Of a DNA stretch of 46,363 bases, positions 17,053 through 26,430 are shown piece by piece. Where the stretch lies: positions 1-46,363 of the forward strand of contig WGBG01000188.1 of NCBI GenBank assembly GCA_015494395.1. Reading direction: 5' to 3'. Position 1 is the first letter of the stretch. Each line of letters begins with the position of its first letter. The notes beneath the pieces are model-generated. The model worked only from the letters and a program-made list of their open reading frames with translations. It was not told the DNA's origin and made no database searches. A program made the position numbers and the translations under genes. The stretch comes from Deltaproteobacteria bacterium (GTDB taxonomy: Bacteria > Desulfobacterota > Dissulfuribacteria > Dissulfuribacterales > QOAL01).

Positions 17053-17659
17053 TAAATCTTCTTATTTCATTCATGGCATCGTCAAGCAGTTTTCCCCTTG
17101 GTTTTGAGGCGTCCAGGCGCCGGATGTATGGGTAATCCATATTTTTGAAGTTCTCTGCAACCTGCTCAAGGTATGCCTGTTTTTCAAAGTTGTTCAGCTG
17201 ATCCCCCCGTCCTGCTGTGATACGTTCGATTGCCGTTTCCACCGGGAGTTCAAGTATAAGCGCAAGATCAGGTTTTGGGGCAAATCTGAGATTTTCCTGC
17301 TCTATGACATGCATATCCATTCCCCTGGCCCCCTGATAGGCCATTGTTGATAGATAATACCTGTCACATACAACTATTTTCCCGGACCTCAAGGCAGGAA
17401 GAATCTGGTCTTTTACATGCTCTCTCCTGTCTTTAATAAATATGTCTGTCTCCTCTTCGGGAGAAAGACGGGAGCCTGCGGTAAAACTCTCCCTGAGTAT
17501 CGTGCCCCACTTTCCGTGAGTGGGCTCAAAGGTGCACAGGCACTCATGTCCTTCTTTTTTGAGGGCCTGCTGGATTCCAGAGGCAAGGGTGCTTTTGCCT
17601 GTGCCGTCTATACCTTCAATAACTATAAAAATGCCTTTTGGCATGGTCGTCTTGTACAT
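17027..17659 (-). CDS. tmk: Thymidylate kinase
   Basis: This enzyme phosphorylates dTMP to dTDP with ATP. The 210-residue protein contains the P-loop IEGIDGTGKST (about 14-24), the substrate-binding DRYYLSTMAYQG and an arginine-containing lid region near ITAGRGDQL. The longest frame begins at 17659. A second ATG at 17644 (MPKGIFIV) is closer to the usual length, and neither has a strong ribosome-binding site at the ideal distance. It is convergent with the ATPase gene and overlaps its last 26 bases. Confidence 0.95.
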   Translation of the reverse strand: MYKTTMPKGIFIVIEGIDGTGKSTLASGIQQALKKEGHECLCTFEPTHGKWGTILRESFTAGSRLSPEEETDIFIKDRREHVKDQILPALRSGKIVVCDRYYLSTMAYQGARGMDMHVIEQENLRFAPKPDLALILELPVETAIERITAGRGDQLNNFEKQAYLEQVAENFKNMDYPYIRRLDASKPRGKLLDDAMNEIRRFIKRVEQEG

Positions 17660-17718
17660 GTATAATTTGGTGCGTCCTTAAAGTTTAAATCCGATAATGG
17701 ATAAAGCCTGTTAGCATC

Positions 17719-17956
17719 GTATCTATTCAGTGTGGCAAATGGTCTTGTTTTGGAGTGACTCTGAAGAATTTCGTAGTTTTTCTTGGCGAAGCGGAGACAC
17801 AAAAATCGCGTCTGTTTGAGCGAAGTACGAGTGAGTTTCGCGATTTTGGCGTAGCGAGCCTTAGAAAAACAAGAAATTATTCACCGGAACGGAAAAACAA
17901 GACCATTTGCTAACCTTCATCACAATAATGTCATCGTTTATACGCTGAATAGTCAC
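17719..17956 (+). repeat. Dispersed palindromic repeat R2, copy a
   Basis: This 238-bp element has terminal inverted repeats: it starts GTATCTATTCAG and ends CTGAATAGTCAC. The interior is a nested palindrome: CAAATGGTCTTGTTTT at 17736-17751 is the exact inverse of 17894-17909, and AAAATCGCG at 17802-17810 is the exact inverse of 17839-17847. It shares most of its sequence and both ends with 31006-31230 and, inverted, with 41615-41842. It fills the gap between tmk and the Smr gene, and its right end includes the Smr gene's stop codon. No open frame lies within it. Confidence 0.85.
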
Positions 17957-18843
17957 CAGAGTTTACGTTTTTTTCGCCTTTTTCTTGGTACTGGTTTTTG
18001 TCTTAGAAGTACATAAGTGACTCCCGGGCCGCCGTCCCAGCTTGGTGCGCTGCTGTAGGCTATGATATGCCGCCTCCATTTTCCCTTTGTAAGCCATTCA
18101 TGCACCATTTTTTTTAATACCGGCCCTCTGGGAGAGGAAAGTCCGCGTCCGTGAATAAATGCTATACAGGATCTGTCTGCAACAAGAGAGCGTTTCATGA
18201 ATTCATCGCACCACTCAATGGCCTCCTTTGAAGTAAGGCCGTGGAGATCACAGTATGCCTGAATGGAGAATTTGCCACGCCTGAGTTTTCGTACAATGCG
18301 GGGATTGCTGTTGATCTGCGGGCCTTCAGCATATTCCGGTGTGTGCTCGACCGGTATCTGCGATTTGCCCTTTACTATGTTTTCAAGCTCTTTTCTGCAC
18401 GCATCTTCTTTGTCCTTTGCCTGAAGGGCCGGCCCCGGTGTATCCCTGGGGATGACATCAACTGTACCTTTGCCCCATTTGACAGGACGTACCCCCTCCA
18501 TTGCCTGAAGGAAAAGGGCAGCTTCATCATCTGTGGCGGTTGCTGTTGGTGATGGGGATTGTGCCGGTTCGTTTGATTCTGAAGGCTCTCCGGGCGGGAG
18601 CACCTTGACCGTTGAAGTTTCAGTCTTAGATTTTTTCCGGGGCGTGTGGCAATGCCCGGATTTTTTTCCCTTTGCCAGTGGGGCATGTCCGGCAGATTGT
18701 TTCAAGCGTTTTTTCAGGTCAGCAAACGGGGTGTTGGCAAATGTTTCACCATCTGTCCACTGCTCCACCACCGCGGCTGCATTATTATTGTCCAGAAAAT
18801 CAGAGGGGACGCGCTGCCTCTTTTTTTTACGTTTACCAGCCAT
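17953..18843 (-). CDS. Smr-domain protein with long disordered N-terminal region
   Basis: The last third (about residues 205-285) is a small MutS-related (Smr) domain with YCDLHGLTSKEA and the signature FIHGRGLSSPRGPVL. This domain binds or cuts nucleic acids, and in some proteins acts on RNA or stalled ribosomes. The first roughly 200 residues are low-complexity, rich in Lys, Pro, Ser and Thr, and not recognisable. The ATG at 18843 (MAGKRKKKRQR) is preferred over the TTG two codons earlier, giving 296 residues. The C-terminus is a run of basic residues ending next to the R2a repeat, whose terminal inverted repeat supplies the stop codon. Confidence 0.8.
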   Translation of the reverse strand: MAGKRKKKRQRVPSDFLDNNNAAAVVEQWTDGETFANTPFADLKKRLKQSAGHAPLAKGKKSGHCHTPRKKSKTETSTVKVLPPGEPSESNEPAQSPSPTATATDDEAALFLQAMEGVRPVKWGKGTVDVIPRDTPGPALQAKDKEDACRKELENIVKGKSQIPVEHTPEYAEGPQINSNPRIVRKLRRGKFSIQAYCDLHGLTSKEAIEWCDEFMKRSLVADRSCIAFIHGRGLSSPRGPVLKKMVHEWLTKGKWRRHIIAYSSAPSWDGGPGVTYVLLRQKPVPRKRRKKRKLW

Positions 18844-18923
18844 GTCCAATATTATACAAAATATGTTAGTCTTAGAAAGGTGTTTCGCTGAACGCTTTTA
18901 TATCTATTGTAAATGACAGAGTC

Positions 18924-19850
18924 ATGGAGATAAAATTAGTCCCTGGAGTAGTTACAGACCTGAAAGAGCTGGTGCGCCTGCGTGGAGCAGCCCGGAGAGC
19001 GGTTCTTTCTGGCCGCAGAAGTCCCACGGCACTTCAGGCAGGGGCACACAGGTCAGCCTTCAGGGGCAGGGGCCTTGAATTTGACGAGGTGAGGATCTAT
19101 CAGCCAGGTGATGATGTCCGCAGTATTGACTGGCGGGTAACGGCAAGAAGGGGTAAACCCCATACCAAGCTCTTCAGGGAGGAGCGGGAACGGCCTGTGC
19201 TGCTTCTGGTTGACCTTAACCCCGGCATGTTTTTCGGCACAAGGCTTCAGTTCAAGTCAGTGCTTGCTGCAAGGGCTGCGGCACTGTTTGCATGGTCTGC
19301 GGTTTCCTGCGGTGACAGGGTAGGGGGCGTCGTGTCCGGAGGAATCGGTGTGCGTACGGTGTTGCCCAGGCCAAGACAGGCCGGCGTGCTTGGCCTGCTT
19401 CGCACAGTTATTGAACTTCAGCCAGTGGAGCCTGGTGATACTGAGCATGGCCGTCTGGACCGCTCCCTTGCAGCTATTGAAAAGATGTCCCGTTCGGGAA
19501 GTCTGGTTGTTATTCTGAGTGATTTTCGTGAACTTGGCGAGCGTGGCTCAACTTTGCTTCGGGCAATAGCAATGAGAAATGACGTTATAGCATGTCTTGT
19601 CCATGATGCCCTTGAAAGCACGCCTCCACCGCCAGGTGTGTATAGGTTTGGCTCTAAAAATAGCCGGGTTACAGTTGATACATCCCTTGGCCAGGTGCAG
19701 AAGGCGTGGTCACAGCAGTTTTTGCGCCACAGGGAGCATCTTCACGCTGTTACCAGGGGGCTTGCAGTAAAGTGGCTGGACTTTCCATCTGATATTCCTG
19801 CCCAGCGTCTTGTAAGGCGTGCCTTAAGCCCGGTGGGGAGGGCGGCATGA
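18924..19850 (+). CDS. DUF58 domain protein of a Bat-type operon
   Basis: A 308-residue protein with the DUF58 signature YQPGDDVRSIDWRVTARRGKP (broken here as YQPGDDVRSIDW and then RVTARRGKP) at about residues 58-78. A von Willebrand-like fold follows (LLLVDLNPGMFFG, then VVILSDFREL). DUF58 proteins are encoded with MoxR AAA+ ATPases and VWA proteins in aerotolerance-type operons, and probably link the ATPase to its membrane partners. Here the gene starts the operon and no MoxR gene precedes it. The last four bases overlap the next start (ATGA). Confidence 0.9.
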   Translation: MEIKLVPGVVTDLKELVRLRGAARRAVLSGRRSPTALQAGAHRSAFRGRGLEFDEVRIYQPGDDVRSIDWRVTARRGKPHTKLFREERERPVLLLVDLNPGMFFGTRLQFKSVLAARAAALFAWSAVSCGDRVGGVVSGGIGVRTVLPRPRQAGVLGLLRTVIELQPVEPGDTEHGRLDRSLAAIEKMSRSGSLVVILSDFRELGERGSTLLRAIAMRNDVIACLVHDALESTPPPPGVYRFGSKNSRVTVDTSLGQVQKAWSQQFLRHREHLHAVTRGLAVKWLDFPSDIPAQRLVRRALSPVGRAA

Positions 19851-20383
19851 CTCCTTCTTCCCTGTCATCAATCCCGTCAGGGACCCTGGATGCACTGCGC
19901 CCCATCCACGCGCCACCCCCTGTTTCCTGGTGGCCTCCTGCCCCTGGCTGGTGGGTGCTGTTTTTTCTGTTAATTGGGCTGATTGGTGCTTTGGTATGGC
20001 TGTATGTGGCAGGAAGGCTAAGGCGTTCAGCCCTTAAGGAGCTTTCAGCCATAGGCGAAGACAGCACGCTTTCACAGAGGGAGTTTGCCCTTGGTGTTTC
20101 GCATGTGCTTAAAAGATATGCCATTTGCTGCTTTCCTGATGAAAATGCAGGGATGCTTTCCGGAAGAAAATGGCTTGAATTCCTTCATGCCCACGCACCC
20201 AGCGGCAGTGATTTCCTTTCAGGGCCAGGGACGGTCCTTGGAGATGGGATTTATGCGCCTGATTGCAAGGTGGACCGCAGGGAACTTCTGAGGCTCGCAA
20301 GACGGTGGATAAAGGGTGTCAAGTGCAGTAGGTCCGTGTTGTCAGGGTGTAAAAGGGCTGCCAACGGGGAGGCTGGGACATGA
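19847..20383 (+). CDS. DUF4381 membrane protein
   Basis: A 178-residue protein in the position where Bat operons carry a DUF4381 gene. The segment PIHAPPPVSWWPPAPGWW (about 19-36) leads into a transmembrane helix (about 36-57). A cytoplasmic helical region follows with LGVSHVLKRYAI and SGRKWLEFL, which are typical of the family. Function is unknown beyond membership of the VWA/MoxR membrane complex. Both ends overlap neighbours by 4 bases (ATGA), so the operon is translationally coupled. Confidence 0.82.
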   Translation: MTPSSLSSIPSGTLDALRPIHAPPPVSWWPPAPGWWVLFFLLIGLIGALVWLYVAGRLRRSALKELSAIGEDSTLSQREFALGVSHVLKRYAICCFPDENAGMLSGRKWLEFLHAHAPSGSDFLSGPGTVLGDGIYAPDCKVDRRELLRLARRWIKGVKCSRSVLSGCKRAANGEAGT

Positions 20384-21411
20384 TGCACATTGCCTGGCCC
20401 TGGATATTTATTCTGCTTCCACTTCCCTGGGTTGTATGGCGTTTTGTCCCTGCGGTAAAAGGAGCTGGGCCTCCTGCCCTCTATGCCCCCTTTGTGGAGG
20501 ATATTGTTCAGGAGTCCGGCATATCCTATCGCCGGGCACGAAAGCAATGGAGGGCAGTTCTGCTCTCGCTGGTGTGGGTCCTGCTTCTTCTTGCTGCCTC
20601 AAGGCCCCAGTGGCTTGGAGAACCTGTGGAGCTTCCGGAAACAGGCCGTGGCCTTATGCTTGCGGTGGATGTCTCCAGGAGCATGGATACGCCTGACCTT
20701 GATCTTGAGGGCAGCCGTGGAACTAGGCTTGATGTTGTAAAACAGGTGGCTTCTGATTTCCTGAAAAAACGTAAGGGAGACAGGGTGGGGCTTATACTCT
20801 TTGGAACACGGGCGTACATGCAGGCACCGCTCACCTTTGACAGGAATACAGTTATAAAATTTCTTAATGAGGCCCAGACCGGCATTGCAGGCGACAAGAC
20901 AGCCATTGGTGATGCCATAGGTCTTGCTGTAAAACGCCTGATAAAGTCAGACAACAAAAAGGCCTGTATAATACTGATCACAGACGGGGCGAATACCGCT
21001 GGCACTGTTACACCAAGGCGGGCAGCTGAGCTTGCAGCCCAGGCAGGAATCAAGGTCTATACAATAGGTGTCGGGGCAAGGCGGATACGAATAAGGGATT
21101 TCTTTGGTACGCGCACGGTGAACCCTTCCGCAGACCTTGATGAAGATATGCTCAGGTATATTGCCAGGGTAACCGGAGGCAGATACTTCAGGGCAACTGA
21201 CAGGAAGGGACTTGCGGAGATTTATCACGAGCTTGACAAACTTGAGCCGGCAAATGCCGAATCTAAGATGGTGCGGCCTGTTAATGACCTGTTTTATCTG
21301 CCGATGGGGATGGCCTTTGCGCTGACCCTGGCATGGGGATTTGGGGATTTTTTTGTTAAAAGCAGGTTGTTTGCACAAGTCAAGGCCAGATTTTCCGGAC
21401 ATGCATCATGA
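20380..21411 (+). CDS. batA: BatA-like von Willebrand factor A membrane protein
   Basis: A 343-residue inner-membrane protein. Hydrophobic segments near 5-20 and 57-75 flank a cytosolic stretch, and another lies near 308-325. Between them is a VWA domain with a complete metal-ion-dependent adhesion site: DVSRS (Asp97, Ser99, Ser101), then Thr in APLTFD, and Asp in LITDGANT. Bat proteins were linked to aerotolerance in Bacteroides and to envelope stress in Leptospira. The start overlaps the preceding stop by 4 bases, as does the end with the next gene. Confidence 0.9.
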   Translation: MMHIAWPWIFILLPLPWVVWRFVPAVKGAGPPALYAPFVEDIVQESGISYRRARKQWRAVLLSLVWVLLLLAASRPQWLGEPVELPETGRGLMLAVDVSRSMDTPDLDLEGSRGTRLDVVKQVASDFLKKRKGDRVGLILFGTRAYMQAPLTFDRNTVIKFLNEAQTGIAGDKTAIGDAIGLAVKRLIKSDNKKACIILITDGANTAGTVTPRRAAELAAQAGIKVYTIGVGARRIRIRDFFGTRTVNPSADLDEDMLRYIARVTGGRYFRATDRKGLAEIYHELDKLEPANAESKMVRPVNDLFYLPMGMAFALTLAWGFGDFFVKSRLFAQVKARFSGHAS

Positions 21412-23378
21412 TGATAATCCCTCCAGATTTTCATTTTTTAAGACCCCAGTGGTTTTATGCGCTTATCCCATGTGCGCTGGTGCTTCTGTTTCGCTTCAGG
21501 AAAAAGACAGGTTTGCAGCAGCTTGAAAATATCTGTGATCCCAGGCTGCTTCCGCACCTCCTCCTTGACAGGCCAGGCGCCTCCAGCAGATTGCCACTGG
21601 TTGTTCTTGGCTTGTCGTGGCTCATAGCAGTAATTGCCCTTGCCGGGCCTGCATGGGAAAAACAGCCCCAACCCGTATTCAGGCTGAAGACAGGCAGGGT
21701 TATTGTGCTTGATATGTCGCCTTCCATGATGGCAACTGACATAAAGCCCTCACGCCTGTCCAGGGCAATTTTCAAGATCAGGGACATGCTTGATGCAGGC
21801 AGGGAGGGTTTTACCGGCCTTGTGGCGTTCAGTGGCGAGCCCTTTACTGTTGTTCCCCTGACCGATGATACTTCAACCATCAAGGCAATGCTTCCTGCGC
21901 TTTCCGCGGATATCATGCCGGTTGCCGGGGACAGGGCTGCTCTTGCTCTGGATATGGCATACAGGCTCCTTGTCCAGGCAGGTATAAAAAGGGGCAGAAT
22001 TATACTTGTCTCAGACGGTATTTCCGACATGGCTTCCACTGTAAATGAGATAAAAACGATTAGGCAAAAGGGTATAGAGGTTTCTGTGCTTGGAATCGGG
22101 ACCAAGGCTGGCGCCCCTGTGCCTGATCCTTCCGGCGGGTTTGCAAAGGATAGTTCTGGAAATACCTGTATGGCACGCCTTGATGATGCAGGGCTTGGCA
22201 AACTGGCAGAGGAAGGTGGCGGAGTTTATGCAAAGATAACAGCGGATGATTCTGATATACGCAGGATTTTGGCGGAAAACAGCAATACGCCGGGGACTTC
22301 ATCTGTCAGGGAGAGGAAAGCCCATGTTGACAAATGGCAGGATGAGGGTGTGTGGCTTGTGCTGCTGCTTATTCCTGCATGTCTGGCAGCCTTCAGAAGG
22401 GGAATACTCCTAATGCTGGCAGTTTTCATGCTGTATCAGTTCAGTGTAACAGGTCCTGCATTTGCATTTGGCTGGGATGACCTCTGGATGCGCAAGGATC
22501 AGCAGGCATGGAGCCTGTACCAGCAGGGCAAGTATGATGAGGCGGCAAGGCTTTTTGATGACCCGGAGTATAAGGCTGCAGCACTCTATAAGGCAGGCAA
22601 GTACAAGGAGGCTTCAAAACTTCTAAAAGGGCTTGATGGTGCCCGTGCGCTCTATAACAGGGGGAACAGCCTGGCCAGGGAGGGGAGGCTTGAAGGGGCG
22701 CTTGATGCCTATGAACAGGCCCTGAAGCTTGATCCTGATAGCAGTGACGCGAGGTTTAACCGTGACCTGGTTAAAAAGGTTCTTGAGGATCAGAAGAAGC
22801 AGCAGGAGGCTCAAGGCGGAAATCCTTCTGAGAGCAGTAATAAAGACAGGAAGGAGCAGCAAGGTGGAAAGGAGAGCGGTAAGGACAGCCAGGAAAACAA
22901 AGGGGAAAATCAGGATAATCAGGGTACAGAAAATATGGATTCGCAGGCCGGTAACAGCGAATCCAAACGGTTTAATGAAAAGTCGAATAAACCATCAGAT
23001 AAAAACGCTGACGCACAGCATGGTGAAGACAGCTCTGAAATTGAAAATACTGCGGAAAAACAGAGCAGGGAAGATGGCAGAAAATCAGGGCAAGAGAAAG
23101 ATAGTGTAAAAGGTCAGGCCACAGGCAAGGAGCAGCAAAACAAAACCAATGACAGGAAAAAGCAAGGCGCGATAAGTCACAATAGGCAGCAGGAGGGAGA
23201 ATCGGAATCTGCCAGCACCTTGTCTGGCCATGATTCAGAAACGGAACCGGAAGGGCAGAAAAGCCAGGAGGAACGGGAGCTTGAACAGTGGCTCAGGCAG
23301 ATACCGGATGATCCTTCAGGGCTTCTTAGGCGTAAATTTTATCTTGAGCACCAGAGGCGTCTCAGGGGCCTTCGCTAA
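21408..23378 (+). CDS. BatB-BatC fusion: VWA domain plus TPR and charged low-complexity tail
   Basis: A 656-residue protein. The N-terminal part (about 1-330) is BatB-like: membrane segments near 16-30 and 60-78, a VWA domain with DMSPS (Asp102, Ser104, Ser106) and LVSDGISD, and another membrane segment near 308-345. The region at about 355-455 is BatC-like, with TPR units (WSLYQQGKYDEAARLFDD, ALYNRGNSLAREGRLEGA, DAYEQALKLDPDSSDAR). The tail (about 460-610) is a Gln/Lys/Glu/Ser-rich low-complexity stretch. It ends with a short conserved-looking segment, EQWLRQIPDDPSGLLRRKF, which is usual for BatC/BatB fusions. No BatD gene follows. Its end overlaps the convergent UspA gene by 4 bases. Confidence 0.87.
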   Translation: MMIIPPDFHFLRPQWFYALIPCALVLLFRFRKKTGLQQLENICDPRLLPHLLLDRPGASSRLPLVVLGLSWLIAVIALAGPAWEKQPQPVFRLKTGRVIVLDMSPSMMATDIKPSRLSRAIFKIRDMLDAGREGFTGLVAFSGEPFTVVPLTDDTSTIKAMLPALSADIMPVAGDRAALALDMAYRLLVQAGIKRGRIILVSDGISDMASTVNEIKTIRQKGIEVSVLGIGTKAGAPVPDPSGGFAKDSSGNTCMARLDDAGLGKLAEEGGGVYAKITADDSDIRRILAENSNTPGTSSVRERKAHVDKWQDEGVWLVLLLIPACLAAFRRGILLMLAVFMLYQFSVTGPAFAFGWDDLWMRKDQQAWSLYQQGKYDEAARLFDDPEYKAAALYKAGKYKEASKLLKGLDGARALYNRGNSLAREGRLEGALDAYEQALKLDPDSSDARFNRDLVKKVLEDQKKQQEAQGGNPSESSNKDRKEQQGGKESGKDSQENKGENQDNQGTENMDSQAGNSESKRFNEKSNKPSDKNADAQHGEDSSEIENTAEKQSREDGRKSGQEKDSVKGQATGKEQQNKTNDRKKQGAISHNRQQEGESESASTLSGHDSETEPEGQKSQEERELEQWLRQIPDDPSGLLRRKFYLEHQRRLRGLR

Positions 23379-24241
23379 TCAAGCCTTACCACCAGTACAT
23401 CACACCTTGCCTTGTGCATTATGCTGTTGGCTGTAGAGCCTAAAAGGCGTGCAATGCCTTTCCTTCCGTGGGAGCCTGCCACAATAAGATCTGCCTTCTG
23501 TGATTCAGCATAGGAGATTACAGTGGCAGAGGGAGAGCCCCAGATCACCTGGGCACTGATTTTATCGTAATCTGCCTTTTTTACCATCTCCTCAAGCCTC
23601 TTTTCTGCTGAGTCAAAGAGCTGCTGTTCAAGTTCAGGATCATACATCGGAAGGGCTGTTCCTGCCCCTAGGAAATCATCAGGATAGACATCGTAAAGCA
23701 TGAAATTTTCAAAGGCGTGCACCACGGCTACCTTTGCCTTGTAGAGTCTTGCCAGCTCCACTGAACGGGCCAGGGCCCGTTCTGCATGTGGCGAGAAATC
23801 CATTGCCACCACAATATTTTTGTAGGGCAGAAGGGGCTTTTCTTCTTCTGTTTCCTGGCTGATTTTATCATTGTCTGTAGGCTCCTTTGCAAGTATCCAG
23901 TCCCACGCCTGTTGTATTTCATTGTGGTTGAAATATTTTACCTCACCACAGGTAAATGCGTCTGCAATTATGGCAAAGAGATGAAACCATGCCTTGTCCC
24001 CGACAATTGCGATTTTCTTGAAATCATCCGGGTGTTTCAGCCCGATCCTGAAGTCTTCCCAAAGCGCCTTTGGCTCCCAACCCTTGAAATTTTCAAACTC
24101 CACCAACATTGAGATGGCACCACGTTCGTTGATGAGTCTTTCAAGCTCAGGGACAAAGTTTTTGTAGTCTTCATCTGTAAGCCGCCCTGTAGCCTTTACA
24201 ACTACTACTTCCTGGTGGGGTGAGGGGATGATCTGAAGCAT
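23375..24241 (-). CDS. SpoIIAA-like domain fused to universal stress protein (UspA)
   Basis: A 288-residue two-domain protein. Residues about 1-120 resemble the SpoIIAA-like/STAS-related family (PF11964 type), with GRLTDEDYKNFVPELE and FENFKGWEPKALWEDFR. Residues about 138-288 are a UspA domain starting YKNIVVAMDFSPHAERAL, with the ATP-binding signature GSHGRKGIARLLGSTA near the end. The pairing suggests a nucleotide-binding stress protein with a lipid- or partner-binding module; this is inference. The ATG shares one base with the stop of the upstream Spy-like gene (TAATG), so the two form an operon. Confidence 0.87.
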   Translation of the reverse strand: MLQIIPSPHQEVVVVKATGRLTDEDYKNFVPELERLINERGAISMLVEFENFKGWEPKALWEDFRIGLKHPDDFKKIAIVGDKAWFHLFAIIADAFTCGEVKYFNHNEIQQAWDWILAKEPTDNDKISQETEEEKPLLPYKNIVVAMDFSPHAERALARSVELARLYKAKVAVVHAFENFMLYDVYPDDFLGAGTALPMYDPELEQQLFDSAEKRLEEMVKKADYDKISAQVIWGSPSATVISYAESQKADLIVAGSHGRKGIARLLGSTANSIMHKARCDVLVVRLD

Positions 24242-24720
24242 TACCTTTCCTCCCTGTGTGGATTTTTGAACCGGTTTTCAAGCCATTTCAACTGCTGTTC
24301 AGTCAGTATCTTGCGGGTATCATAGATGCACTTGAGATGAACCATGGTTGCCTCTGTCTTAAGTGCCGCTATCTCCTTTACAGTTGGAAGCAGCTGGTCC
24401 GGCTCCATGCCGGTTTTTATTCCGTTTGCCACCTGTCTTTCCAGGCTGGCGGTCTTCTGGGCAATCCTCCTGATGTCATGTATTGTCTCCTCCCTTACCA
24501 CCTTGAGCCACCGTTTCTGTTTGTCTGACAGACCAAGTTCCGGATCATCCCATACCTTCATGAGCATGGGGGTATAGTGTGGCAGCTGTCCTGTTATAAG
24601 GAACGGTTTGTTGGCTATTTTGGGCATTTTGCTGGCTGTGCTTGATGCCACTGCTGTGTTTGTCACAACCAAAATAAGGGAGATAAGGATGATTTTGGCA
24701 ATGGTGTGTTTTATGCTCAT
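24241..24720 (-). CDS. Spy/CpxP-like periplasmic protein
   Basis: A 159-residue protein with an N-terminal signal sequence (MSIKHTIAKIILISLILVV, then a likely cleavage after AVAS). The mature part is predicted all-helical and contains two LTxxQ-like motifs, LSDKQKRWLK (about 64-73) and LTEQQLKWLE (about 141-150), typical of Spy/CpxP/heavy-metal-resistance chaperones. Members bind unfolded periplasmic proteins or metals and dampen envelope stress signalling. It is coupled by a TAATG overlap to the SpoIIAA-UspA gene. GAGG lies about 9 bases before the ATG. Confidence 0.72.
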   Translation of the reverse strand: MSIKHTIAKIILISLILVVTNTAVASSTASKMPKIANKPFLITGQLPHYTPMLMKVWDDPELGLSDKQKRWLKVVREETIHDIRRIAQKTASLERQVANGIKTGMEPDQLLPTVKEIAALKTEATMVHLKCIYDTRKILTEQQLKWLENRFKNPHREER

Positions 24721-24752
24721 ATTTTTGTCCTCACGGTTTATCGTGGAAATAG

Positions 24753-25018
24753 GTCAAACCTGAAAGCTCAAGGCTTAAAGTCCAAAAAGACAAAAGCTGA
24801 ACCGCAAAGGACGCTAAGGACGCAAAGGGTTTTTTAATTTTTCCCTGTCGGGGTGGCCGACAGGGAAGAAATAATTTCCTTGGCGTTGTTCTTTGCGTTC
24901 TTGGCGTCCTTGAGCGAAGCGGGCGGTGAAGGAGTCATGTTTGCTTTCAGCTTTTGACTTTGAGCTTTGAGCCAACTTTCATGTCAGGGGGAGACTAACC
25001 CCATGTCATGAAAGTTTA
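24753..25018 (-). repeat. Dispersed palindromic repeat R3, copy b, interrupted by R4
   Basis: The left part (about 24753-24790, with CTGAAAGCTCAAGGCTTAAAGT) and the right part (about 24932-25018, ending GTCATGAAAGTTTA) align with the uninterrupted copy at 40598-40719. Element R4 (24801-24928) separates the two. The copy lies between the divergent Spy-like and mreB genes, upstream of the mre promoter. Confidence 0.75.
24801..24928. repeat. Palindromic element R4 nested in R3b
   Basis: This 128-bp insert begins ACCGCAAAGGACGCTAAGG and ends with the imperfect inverse (CTTGGCGTCCTTGAGCG ... GGCGGT). It has a central perfect hairpin TTCCCTGTCGG / CCGACAGGGAA (24841-24867, 11-bp stem). It lies inside R3b, so it inserted after R3b was in place. 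This is its only copy in the window. Confidence 0.7.
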
Positions 25019-25091
25019 GTGAACAAAATGTGGATAGTCCAGGAGATTATACAATCAGGTTTGATGGATGAAATTTCAGGTAAATCAAAAT

Positions 25092-25120
25092 TTGACACTA
25101 TTCTTGCAAACTGCTATTTG
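25092..25120 (+). promoter_or_regulatory. Promoter for the mreBCD-mrdA-rodA operon
   Basis: A perfect TTGACA (25092-25097), a 17-bp spacer and TATTTG (25115-25120) lie about 200 bp before mreB. This is the best sigma-70-like match in the region between R3b and mreB. Confidence 0.5.
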
Positions 25121-26345
<1,225 letters not shown>

Positions 26346-26430
26346 CGGGCTGTGCGCGGTCTTGTGAGCGTATTATATATAATATCAGCAAGATCAGAGC
26401 GATGATCTGAGTTGAACACCATACATTTCG

